Positions 1 through 8,895 of a DNA stretch of 11,287 bases are shown here, piece after piece; the stretch's first letter is position 1, and each line of letters opens with the position of its first letter. Source of the DNA: Auxenochlorella pyrenoidosa. Taxonomy: Eukaryota; Chlorophyta; Trebouxiophyceae; Chlorellales; Chlorellaceae. The stretch lies in NCBI GenBank assembly GCA_001430745.1, contig KQ482063.1:234913-246199 (forward strand), read 5' to 3'. Below the pieces are notes generated by a model. The model was not told where the DNA came from, did not search any database, and saw only the letters and a program-made list of their open reading frames with translations. A program made the translations under genes and the position numbers.

Positions 1-66
1 ACCCCCCCCCCCACCCCCCCCACCCACACACACACACACACTCACGGCCCTCTCAAACTAAAACAG
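1..66 (+). repeat. C-rich and (CA)n tract at the end of an upstream ICME intron
   Basis: The window opens with runs of C broken by A, followed by an alternating CA repeat at 25-41. It ends in ctaaaacag directly before the first visible exon at 67, so it is the pyrimidine/CA-rich 3' end of an intron whose donor lies outside the window. Confidence 0.75.
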
Positions 67-2440
67 GGCAACGCGCTGGACATGCTCACCGACGTCAACA
101 CCGGCATCGGCTGGGTGCTGCGCAACGCGGCAGCCTTTGGCGGCGACGGCAAGTCGTTCCATCTAGTGGGCCAGTCGGCGGGGGGGCAGCTGGGCGCGCT
201 GGCGCTCCTAGCGCAGGTGCGCTGCCGGGGGGGCGCCGGGGTGGGCGCGGGACAGGCAGGGGCAGGCAGAGGGCAGGCAGCCGGTGTTTTGCTGAGCCTT
301 CGTGAGAGTTGACGATTGGCTCGGCGCCGGACGGCGCTGCAACTCTGTTGCGGCATCGCACACAAAGGGGTGCGTAGCCAGGCTGGTCAGCAGCAGGCTG
401 CAAGGCAGCTGGTGGTGGCTGCAGGCTGCCCATGGGTGTGCCCACTCCCGACAGCTGGGCACAGGAGAGGACGGCGCGCCGTGCTGTGCTATGCAGTGCG
501 CTTGCCCCTCCCTTCACGCCGCCTCCACTGCCTTCTCTTGCCATGTGCATTGGTGTCAAGCCGGGCCCAGGCAATTGCTTGCCAGCACCCAGGGCCCAGC
601 CAGCTCAGCCTGCGCCTTGCATGCCGGCTGCTGCAGGTGCGCCGCACGCTGCAGCTGCAGCCGCAGCTGATGGACGGCATGGGGGCGCTCCCAGCCTGGG
701 ACCCCGCCCGCATCAGCAGCTTTGTCGGGGTTAGGCAAGCCCTGGGTGTGGGTCCGGCGCGCTGCTGGCGTTGCCAGGCCCTGCAGGGAGGAGGTGCAGG
801 CCTGGACGGTGGCGCCGCGGCCACCGCCGCCGCTCCCGCCGCTGCTGCCACCACTCGTGCCGTTTCCGCTGCCGCCGCCTCCGCTGCCGCCGTCGCCGCT
901 GCCACTGCCCTGCCGGCCTGAGCGCGTGGAACGCCTCTGTTGCTGCCGCGCCCTGCCCCTTCAGCGGCGCCTCAAACTGGTGTGCCCTGCCATCGCCCCT
1001 GCCCCTGCAGCGGCGCCTACAACCTGTATGCCCTGGCCGACCACCTGCACCGCCGCGGGCTATACCGCAACCTGTTCGAGGCGATACACTCGCTGGATGG
1101 CCGCCCGCAGCTGCGCGAGCTGTCGCCCACCTTCATGCTGAGGTGGGGCCAGGGCCCGGCGCGGGGTCTGTGCAAGAGCGCGGGAGGAGCGCGTCCCGTT
1201 GGGGCTGCACCCCTGCGGGCCCGACCCCCCAGGCCCTGCATGCCGCTCGGCTCGTCACAACGAATGCCGGCCGCTGCACCCGACCACCCTCACCGTCGCT
1301 CCGCTGCCTGGGTGCATCCGGCTGCGCAGGAAGCTGGGGCCGGCGGTGGGACGCAGCCTGCCGCCCGTGCTGATCCTGCATGGAACTGCCGACAAGAGCG
1401 TGCCGATGGAGATTGCTGTGGAGTTTGTGGCGGCTCTCAGGGTGTGTGTGTGTGTGTTTGTTCTGGCTGGGGTGTTGTTTGTGTCGGCAGGGCCGCTGCT
1501 CCCCACACTCACTGCCCTGAGAGACTGCCGTGGAGTTTTGGCTGGTGCTCAAGGCGCCATTGCGTGGAGGCTGCTTCCCTCGTTCTGGCATGCTCTGCCG
1601 GCTACATTGCCGGCCAGTGCTAGTGGCTTGGCCAGCGGGGCGGGCAGCAGCGGACAGATTTGGGGGGGCTCGGGCCACCCATGCGCGCCCGCCACCCGCC
1701 CTGCTGCCGCGCGTGCAGGAGGCGGGGGCAAACGCGCGGCTTAAGCTTTACAAGGGCAAGACGCACACCAAGCCAATTGTGGAGGATCCCAGTGAGGATT
1801 GTTTTTTTACAAGCCAGCCGGCCTGTGCCTGCTTGTGCCAGGCGCTGCCTGCATGCATGGCATGCGCACAGCAAGCTGGGGGCGGAGCACCCGAGCGCGC
1901 AGTCGCCAGCTGGTGGCACGGGCGCCGGCTCAGTGTCTTGGCACATGCTCAGGGCGGCCAGCTGGGTGGGCGGGGGCCGGGGCGCCGGAGCTGCTGCCTG
2001 TGGCCGCTGTCGGGCCCGCCAGCAGTCACAGCTGGCCCTTGGTGCTGGCCCCATCCCTGCCTGCAGTGCGGGGCGGGCGGGACGAGCTCATGGATGACGT
2101 GCTGTCCATGGTAGGCAGGCAGACCGCCTTGCCAGCTGCGCCCGCTGCGCCCTGGTGCCCGGCTGCACCACCGCTGCCGCTCCAATCTGCTGGAAGGGCA
2201 CAGCGGGCAGCGTACCCTCTACTGTATTGCTGCGGCCCAGCCCAGGCTGATGGTGCAAGCCCCTGCATCCACCTCCACATGCAGCTTGAAGCAGCATTGC
2301 GCCGCTGTTGGCTGCGTTGCCACGCCTCTCCAAGCTCCTTCTTCCTCCTGCAGGTCATGGGCTACGAATGCGTGAACTTCCAGATGCCCATGCTGCCGAC
2401 CACGCTCATCAACCTGGCCAGCCGCGTCTGCCCCTTCTGA
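67..2440 (+). CDS. ICME: Isoprenylcysteine alpha-carbonyl methylesterase-like hydrolase, 3' part (7 exons, 5' end outside window)
   Basis: Exons: 67-216, 637-734, 1011-1142, 1330-1441, 1719-1791, 2067-2110, 2354-2440. They join in frame to 231 residues ending at TGA. The family (alpha/beta hydrolase, ICME/PCME of plants) removes the methyl ester from prenylated C-terminal cysteines at ER/Golgi membranes. Visible catalytic elements, numbered in this fragment: nucleophile Ser37 in GQSAGG, Asp148 in HGTADKSVP, and His180 in YKGKTHT. Other family landmarks are VSGAYNLYALADHLHRRGLY, DPMRGGRDELMDD (its Met codon is split between exons) and the C-terminus LASRVCPF. The oxyanion-hole HGG motif and the usual N-terminal membrane segment would lie upstream of the window. 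Intron 2 starts with GC, and intron 4 starts inside a (GT)8 tract. A less specific serine hydrolase of the carboxylesterase type is the main alternative. Family assignment rests on remembered motif similarity, not a search. Confidence 0.85.
217..636 (+). other. Intron 1 of the ICME-like gene
   Basis: GTGCGC donor and CTGCTGCAG acceptor, 420 bases, phase 0. I see no gene, repeat or structured RNA inside it. The open frames crossing it are by-products of GC-rich composition. Confidence 0.75.
735..1010 (+). other. GC-AG intron (ICME intron 2) with a GCC/GCT triplet-rich tract
   Basis: The donor reads AG|GCAAGC and the acceptor CCCCTGCAG|C. Splicing here makes an AGC serine codon and gives the family sequence FVGVSGAYNL. 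The nearest GT donor (gttagg at 730) would break the frame with the next exon. Bases about 811-912 inside the intron are a GCC/GCT/CCG triplet-rich low-complexity tract that opens several spurious reading frames. Confidence 0.8.
1442..1457 (+). repeat. (GT)8 microsatellite containing the donor of ICME intron 4
   Basis: Eight GT units follow directly after the last exon base (1441). The frame-preserving splice (CTC AGG | GAG GCG, giving AALREAGANARL) uses the first GT unit. Confidence 0.8.
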
Positions 2441-3488
2441 GCTGCCCGTGGCGCCAATGGGCAGGCCCCTCCTCCGCCCGCCCGCGCTGGGCTTGCCAGT
2501 GTCAAGCCGCACCAACTCCTGTCCAGGCAGGGCATGGCGCCAAGGGCGGCCCTGCTGAGCTTGGGAGGCGATTGTGGCAGGTCACTCCTCGCTTGTGCGT
2601 TGTGAGGATGTGCCGTCGGCGAGGCCGGCCCAGGCTGCAGCACGGCAGGGGCGCCGGTTTTCCTATGCTTTGTTCGATAGTTACCGACGAGAGCGCAAAT
2701 ACTGTGACCCTAGAGAGCCCCTAGCAACCCGTCTGACTTGCACTGCCCGCCCCAGAAGCCTGTTTCAACCCCATTCTTTTACACTGTTGGCAATGATTTG
2801 TGCGCGTATCATGCTCTCCTTGTCGATTGCCTGCCTGTCTGCTTGGTTTGAACCCTGTCCCACGTGTTGCGATGTCAGAGCTGCAACTGGGAGATTTTGA
2901 ACGAGATGATACGATCAACACCTCGAACGAGTCGTAGTCGCTCCAACCGCGATTGAAGGGCGCGTCGCATGCTGTGGATTCCTTGCGTGTGAGCAGCAGT
3001 GTACGCATGACGTGGTTGCGCGGCGGTGGACATGACCACAGCAGCAGGACGGACTGGAAGTCCTAGAAGCAGCGGCCCCCCTCTCACATTACCTGAGTGC
3101 TGAGGCATCTCCAGTATGGCATGCCGCGGCTCACGAGGAGCAGGCAGTCCAGAGCTATCATGCCTGCCGGTACCGCTGCCCAGCGCCCGGTCCACGCCCT
3201 TGGACGGCTTCGGCTTGACACCCGCAGGGTGCTTTTAAAATTGCCTCCTGCACGCAGTATCACAAACTTGCCACAGAGCTCGGCATGCGGCAGGGATCAG
3301 CCCTCCAAGGGCAGCTCCTTGCGATGCGGCAGGCCATGCACAGCGTGGCGGCCTCTTGGCCTGACGACCTCCTGTTTGGACACTCTAATGCAATTTTCGC
3401 AACTCCAAGGCAGATCCCTGTTAACTCTAGGAAAGAGAGGCCCTGGGCAGTGACCATATTCCGCGGCCCGTCCTGACTGCCCGCTGCC
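2441..3488. other. Intergenic region: ICME 3' UTR and upstream region of the first cysteine-rich gene
   Basis: No protein-coding exon with family or paralog support was found in these 1048 bases. Base composition is less GC-rich from about 2660 to 2960 than in the genes. A canonical green-algal TGTAA polyadenylation signal was not seen on the + strand after the ICME stop. A ttttaaaa stretch near 3233 is the only TATA-like run and lies about 250 bases before the next start codon, so it is weak evidence for a promoter. Confidence 0.5.
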
Positions 3489-5888
3489 ATGGCGCCCGGC
3501 GCCCTCTGGGCGGCAGCATTCGCTCTAATGGTTGTACAGCAAGGCGCAGCGGCCACGTTCACGGCCCCATGCGGCAGCATAGCCAAATGGGACGGCAGCG
3601 CGATAGACGGCTGTATAGAGTGTATGGCGAATGGCACCTGCCAGTTATGCCATCACACGCGTTTGACCAAGTGGTCGAGCACCGGCGCCATCGTTGCGGT
3701 GAGCGGGACCGGAGCTGCGTACCTCTCCTGGGGTGGGAAGCTGCCTTTCACAGTGGGCTGTGGTGTGTGCAAGCACTCCGGGGTGGTTATTGTCCTGTGG
3801 AAAGTATTGCGGAGCGGCAACGACACTGTCGATGAGCAGAATAGATGGAGTTTCACCTTTTCGCCGGAGCTACGCCGGCTGCGCCGCAGCGGCCCAGCAG
3901 CGCTTCGGCGTTCATTGCACAGCGCCCCAATTAGTGCACGCCTCGTGCAGCAACACGAACCGGCATGGTCACGCATACTTTGCTGCTTCTGCCCCTGCCC
4001 GGACGCGCCCGCAGTGCCTTCCAGCAACCGAGGGCGCAACCGCTGCCGGCGACACGGCGGACCGGAATTGCCTGAGGGCCGACGGCGCCTGGTGCATGGT
4101 CTGCAAGCCGGGCACCGCCTTTAACGCGCAGTTCAAGGCAAGCACTCGAGCAGCGCCCCATGGGAGGGCTTGGCGCATGCGAGTGTGTAGATTGCAGGGG
4201 TGGCGTGCCTGCGCTGCCAGCTGAATTCATTTCGGCCTGTAAGCAGCCAGCTGCGCTTCACATGGCCCGCTCCCTGCAGTGCATGCCCACCAGCGGCAAC
4301 ACACCAGCAAACTGCCGTCTGACGTCGAAGAACGCGAAATGCGTGGAGTGCAACCCCGGTGAGCGCCTTGGCACAGCTCCGCAGATGCCCGAGTGTCCGC
4401 CTGCTGTGGCTCCGCGCGCCCGGAGCTGGGACCGCCCCATGCTCTGCTGGCACAGGCTTCTGCATCGCTTGCCCGTGTTTGCTGCACCATGCGCCTCTCG
4501 ACTTGGCCTGCCTCTGTGCCGGAGAGCTGAGGCCTCGTGCACCGTCCGCCCTGGCGTGCAGACGGCACCTGCAAGCGCTGCAGCACCGGGGTCCTGATCA
4601 CCAGGGCCGCCATTTACATCAATGTGCCCTCCCAACAGTCGACGGTGAGCGCCTGCCCCGTCGCGTCGCCGCCAGCGGCTGCGTGCGCCCCCAGGCTTGC
4701 ACGCACTCCTTGCCCACGGGTATGGCGCAGCCCAGGGGCACCCGCCAGCCTGTGTGATGCCTCGGCGTGGCCCACTGCCACGCAGGCGGCAGGCGCGTCG
4801 CCGCAGTCCCATCACCCTACCCTGCTGCGCCGTCGCTCCGCCCCTGCCCTGCGTGCAGTGCTTGAGCGCCGCCCAGGTGCAGGCCGAGGCGCGCGCCATC
4901 ACCACAAACAGCAGCTGGGTGGCGGTGCTTAACTGCATAGAGTACACAACAGGCAAGCGGGCTCTGCCGGCAGGCGCCGGCAGGGACTAGTCCGGGGGCC
5001 ACGCTGGGGGGAGGGTCCGCCTGGCAGCGCGCACTGGGCAGCACGTGCCTGTCGATCTGGCATGGTTGGCGAGCAAGCCTGGCCCAGGAGCGATGCCGAC
5101 ACCGCTCCCGCCCCCATGGTGCAGACTTCCGCTGCGCACGGTGCTCTACCAACTGGAACCCCACCGCTGATGGGTGGAAGGTGCGCCTGGGCACATTTTG
5201 GGGACCGACCTTTTGGTCGCGCCGGCAGCTCTGCCTTCAGCCGCACCTGCGGCAGCAATTCTCCACTTCCAGCCCGGCTGGCTGGCTGGCTGGCTGAGCC
5301 GCTGCTGGGCGCCTCTGCGGAAGCCCTGCCCTGTCGCCGCTCCCTGCAGCCGCCTGGTGCATCCTCGCACACCCACATCATGGCTGCCGCCCCTCGCCTG
5401 CAGTGTGTGGCCTCGGCACAGCCTGAGGGCAACCGGTGCCTGAGCACCGTGAGATACCGGGAGTACTGCGCCAAGGTGAGCCAGGGCCTGCGCTCTGCGA
5501 TGGCTGCAACGGGGCGCGCGCCCGTGCTTGCGCACCCTCATCTGATGCCCACGCGATGCGCTGTGGGCAGGGCTGCAACGATGTGCTGCAACGGGCTGCC
5601 GCCCGCCGGCCCCCACCCCTCCTCACACACACAGACCACCCCTCAACACCCCCGCAGTGCGACGCCACGGGGCGGAAGTGCGTCACGTGCGGCTGGGGCC
5701 GCATGCCCATCGCCGGCGAGTGCCGACTTAATTGCAAGGCGCTGTTTGGGATAGCCTGCGTGGCCTGCACCGCCCCGGGCGTCGTGCAGGCGAGCGCGGC
5801 GGCCTTTCCCCAGGCGTTGCCGGGCACCGCCTCGCAGCCGGGTTCCTGCACACAGGTCGACCCGCTGTATCAGCGAGGCCGCCGGTGA
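3489..5888 (+). CDS. Secreted cysteine-rich protein A (furin/GFR-like CxxC repeats), 8 exons
   Basis: Exons: 3489-3698, 4015-4137, 4280-4358, 4562-4644, 4859-4952, 5125-5180, 5404-5475, 5658-5888; 315 residues, stop TGA. The start ATG sits in a good context (gccATGG) and opens a hydrophobic signal peptide (about residues 1-22). The mature part has 30 cysteines, largely as CxxC pairs: CIEC, CQLC, WCMVC, CVEC, DGTCKRC, FRCARC, CVTC, CVAC. Possible N-glycosylation sites are N48-G-T and N182-S-S. There is no C-terminal hydrophobic anchor, so a soluble extracellular or secretory-pathway protein is likely. The protein ends YQRGRR. All exon boundaries except 7/8 match those of the downstream paralog at 6639-8895, which is the main support for the model. 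Introns 2 and 5 are GC-AG. Residues about 284-305 (5790-5855) are an insertion absent from the paralog. I do not recognise a named family; a general likeness to growth-factor-receptor/furin-like cysteine-rich domains is all I can claim. Confidence 0.82.
4138..4279 (+). other. GC-AG intron (protein A intron 2)
   Basis: The donor reads TTCAAG|GCAAGC and the acceptor CCCTGCAG|TGC. The paralog splices at exactly the same place (FK|C) with a GT donor at 7358, and the preceding exon is 123 bases long in both genes. An in-frame GT donor at 4183 could give a form with 15 extra residues. Confidence 0.75.
4953..5124 (+). other. GC-AG intron (protein A intron 5)
   Basis: The donor reads ACAACAG|GCAAGC and the acceptor GGTGCAG|AC. 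There is no GT between the exon end and the in-frame stop at 4988-4990, and the splice position (phase 1) matches the paralog, whose donor at 8281 is GTGCGC. Confidence 0.8.
5276..5295 (+). repeat. (GGCT)5 tandem repeat in protein A intron 6
   Basis: Five exact GGCT units lie within the 5181-5403 intron. No function is apparent. Confidence 0.85.
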
Positions 5889-6638
5889 CGCCTGTTGTTG
5901 GCTGTATGCGCCATGTCGCAGCCGGCCCGCCCTCCCCATGCACATACCGCACTGACAACACTTGAGCCTCGTCTTCTGTACTGAACAAGCTTTGCGAGCG
6001 CTACAACGCATCCGCTGCGCTGTGCCACACCCGCCGCTGGCACCCGCCGCTCAGCCGCTTGACACCCAATTTTCCTGTTTGCGACCGTTCATTCATCCTT
6101 CACCCATGTAGCTCTTGACCTTTCTTGCTTGCTTGCTCCTCCCCTTTGCCTGTTTACTGGACACGTTTTGGACATCAAAGCACCACCCCACCATCCCTGG
6201 TGCTCACTGCCTGTGGGCCAACTTGCGTCTTGCGCGAATTCATTTATTAATTATATTTGATTGTTATGTACATGCGCACCACTGGGTCAACTGGGCCAGA
6301 GAGCCGCCGGCGAGAAGGGACGCTAGACATCCAGCGAGGAAGGACAGCCCGCCTGGCGGCGGCTGTCGTGTGAGCGGTCGCCGGCGGTAGCTACCACTTT
6401 AGAACTGCAGCCGTGGACCTCCCGTGCGCTGATCCGTTATTTTGAAATCATTCTGACAGGCCTACATGCAGAAACAGAACGGCGGACCACACGATTCCCT
6501 GGACAGCTCGCATAGGGTGTGTCGAGTCGTGAGTGCTGTGGCCGTTAGGGTAGGCCGGTGTGCGCCCTTGAAATGCTGTTAGATGTCTTTATACACACTC
6601 TGAGCGTGCCCAAAAGGTGTACACGACCGTTCCGAGCG
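5889..6638. other. Spacer between the two cysteine-rich paralogs
   Basis: 750 bases with no supported gene. It should contain the 3' UTR of protein A and the promoter and 5' UTR of protein B. An AT-rich island at 6236-6274 stands out against the GC-rich surroundings near the middle of the spacer. A (TTGC)3-like stretch lies near 6125-6136. Short open frames here show no resemblance to either neighbour. Confidence 0.5.
6588..6595 (+). promoter_or_regulatory. Possible TATA-like element upstream of protein B
   Basis: The run TTTATACA lies about 44 bases before the start codon at 6639. Position and sequence are compatible with a TATA element only if the 5' UTR is very short. No transcript start can be seen directly. 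Confidence 0.2.
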
Positions 6639-8895
6639 ATGAAGCGCGAGGGGCTCCTGGTGGCGGCCGCTGTCCTGCTGGTCACAGCCCTCTCGGAGAC
6701 ATATGCTGCTCCAGTTGGTGTGGCATGCGAGGATCTGACCAAGGTGGAGGCTTGCATCGAGTGCATCGGGAGCAAGTGTCTCGCCTGTCACAAGGACAGA
6801 GGCGCGACGTGGTCCTCGGACGGCCGTGTGACAGAGGTGGGTGGGAGAAAGGTGCGCATGCCGCAAGGGAGGTCCCGAGCCTGCGAGCTGGGCCACTCCC
6901 GGCGGGCGCCGCCTTGCACGGGCACCTCGCGTCTTAAGGCGCGGGACCAGGTTGTGGCTGCTGGGCCAGCTTCACCTGCTTGCTCTTGCAACCGAAAAGC
7001 AGCCATGCAAATTCGTGGTGCATTAGACAGTAGCCGCTCTGCAGCCTGGCTCCCACTGAGGCGCCGCACCACCCCTGGCATGCTGTGTGCCCGTTCGATG
7101 TGGCGCACCCAGGGCCCTTCTGGTAGGCTACCCACGCGTGGGTGCTGCGCCCCAGGTGCAGGGCTTGTTGCAGCACGCTGCCTGTGCAGCGTGTCCGTCT
7201 CACACGATCGCCCTGCGGCAATGCTGCCCCGCAGTGCCGCGCCACCTTGGCTGGAAATGATGCAGTCAACGCCAGCGGCGACCCGCGCTGTGCCCGCTCC
7301 GACGGCCCCTGGTGCATGGAGTGCAGCAGGGGCTTCTTCTTCAACCAGGACTTCAAGGTGTGGTGCAGCATGTGCTACGTGTGTGTGCTGCCTGCTCAGG
7401 AGCACGCCCCCTGGCAGCTGCCCGCTGGGTGGCGACAGCTGCCCCGGCCCCCGCTAACACCAGCCTCCCTTGGCCCGCGCCAGCATGCCAGCCCCGCCTC
7501 GCTGCATCTGTCAGGGGCAGCGCCATCTTGGGCTCCATCCCTGCCAGTCTCTGTGCTGACTCGGGAGCGCCCCCTCACTCCCCACACCACACCAACCAAC
7601 CACACACACATGCCCGCAGTGCGTGGCCTCAACCGCTACAACCGCCGCTGCCCGAACCCTGGAGACATGCCAGAAGACCTCCAACAACACCGACTGCGCG
7701 GCCTGCAACCCCGGTGAGGCCGCCCGCCCGGCTGCCCATGCAGAGTGCCCGCCCGTGGCCAGGGGCGTGGCTCGCCGCTGCTTCCCGTGCCGCCTTTGCG
7801 CATGCATGCTGAGCTGGACCCGCATGCACACCCACACGCGTACTCCTGTGAACATGTTTCCGCGCAGACGGCACATGCACCCGCTGCAAAGGGACGCTCA
7901 TCCTGGTGCCGCTCAATGCCCTGTACATCAACGCAAACTGGCGCGACTCCAAGGCAAGCCACGGGGCTGGGCATGCAGCAGGGGCAGGCCCCTTGATGCA
8001 GCAGGCACAGCAATCGCAGGGCAAACGCCAGCGGTGCGCCGGCAGCCCGCGCGTGTACTGTGCAAGGGCGGTGCCCATGTCGATCCCTCCCACCACGATG
8101 GTCCCCTCCTGGGTGCGCATCCCCTTGCCCTGCTGCGCCGCTCCCCCGCCCGCGCCCCAAACCGCGCACGCCTGCCCGCCTGCCCGCAGTGCCTCACCGT
8201 CAGCAAGGTGAATGCCGAGGCCCGAGCCATCACCTGGGTCAACGCCTTCATGCCCGCTGGCTGCATCGAGGTGGACACCGGTGCGCTGGGCCATGCTGTG
8301 CCGCGCTGCGCCTCACAGCGCGGAGCACCGCACCTCCAGCCCGCCTGCTGCTGCCGCGCTGGTGCTGGGGGCAAGTGTTCGAGGGCACGGATGTGAGCTC
8401 CACGGGCTGTCCAAGGGCCAGTCCACACACGTGTGCTGCCACCTGCCCCGACACTGCAGAGTTCAAGTGCAGCCGCTGCAAGGATGACATGAGCCTGGTC
8501 GACGGGGCGGTGAGCCTGCGCTGGGGGCCACGGGGTATGGGCTGCTTACGGCGGCTGCGCCGCACCGGCGGCAGTCGAGCTCCTCTCTGGCAAAGCACCT
8601 CGGCAACCAAACCCTCCACGATCCGGCAGCCCACCCTCACCTTCCTGTCCCCTGCCCTGCCCTGCCGCCCCCGCTGCAGTGCGTGGCCCCGGTCGGCTGC
8701 GGCGGCGGGTACAAGCAGTACTGCTCGCGCTGCACCCCCACCAAGTCCGCCTGCACGCAGTGCACTGGCGCGCGCAGCACCTCTGGCGGCGTGTGCAGCC
8801 TGCCCTGCCGCCAGCTGTACGGCATTGGCTGCCGCAAGTGCACGGCGACGGCGTGCACGCAGAAGGACCCAGCGTACAGCAATGGCCGCCGGTAG
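6639..8895 (+). CDS. Secreted cysteine-rich protein B (furin/GFR-like CxxC repeats), 7 exons, tandem paralog of protein A
   Basis: Exons: 6639-6836, 7235-7357, 7620-7713, 7868-7953, 8190-8280, 8460-8509, 8680-8895; 285 residues, stop TAG. I chose the ATG at 6639, not the in-frame one at 6558, because MKREGLLVAAAVLLVTALSE begins a standard signal peptide (about residues 1-23) matching the paralog's start. The mature part has 30 cysteines that pair one to one with those of protein A, with motifs CIEC, CLAC, PWCMEC, CAAC, DGTCTRC, FKCSRC, YCSRC, CTQC. Sequons: N78-A-S and N129-N-T. Shared blocks include AEARAIT (residues 176-182) and the ending DPAYSNGRR. Exon 2 aligns without gaps to that of protein A with 17 of 41 residues identical. 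The last exon equals exons 7 and 8 of protein A without the intervening intron. Intron 4 is GC-AG. No membrane anchor is seen after the signal peptide. The function is unknown; a secreted, disulfide-rich extracellular protein is the inference. Confidence 0.83.
7954..8189 (+). other. GC-AG intron (protein B intron 4)
   Basis: The donor reads TCCAAG|GCAAGC and the acceptor GCCCGCAG|TGC. The position matches the GT-AG intron of protein A at 4645-4858, just before the exon that encodes the AEARAIT block. The reading frame stays open into the intron, so the boundary rests on the paralog comparison. Confidence 0.7.

Noticed and set aside
25..41. CA repeat as part of a CRISPR-like or mobile element
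   Set aside because: It is a plain dinucleotide microsatellite in an intron. No spaced repeats, inverted ends or transposase are seen in the window.
730..735. GT donor (gttagg) at the end of ICME exon 637-734
   Set aside because: Using it leaves the next exon out of frame and destroys the VSGAYNL family block; the GC donor at 735 fixes both.
316..921. 201-codon open frame on the + strand
   Set aside because: Only bases 637-734 are a true ICME exon. The rest runs through intron 1 and the triplet-rich part of intron 2.
2845..2860. GGTTTGAACC, reminiscent of a tRNA B box on either strand
   Set aside because: No matching A box, acceptor stem or cloverleaf could be found on either strand around it.
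2574..2900. 108-codon open frame after the ICME stop
   Set aside because: It has no motif and no splice partner, and lies in presumed 3' UTR/intergenic DNA.
4258..4956. 232-codon open frame on the minus strand
   Set aside because: It is antisense to three protein A exons that match the paralog, with a composition typical of GC-rich shadow frames.
5790..5855. 66-base GC-AG intron inside the last exon of protein A
   Set aside because: It is too short compared with the other introns and its removal would delete the cysteine matched to Cys273 of protein B. I kept it as coding and listed it as a finding.
7629..8294. 221-codon open frame on the minus strand
   Set aside because: It is antisense to protein B exons and introns, without recognisable motifs.
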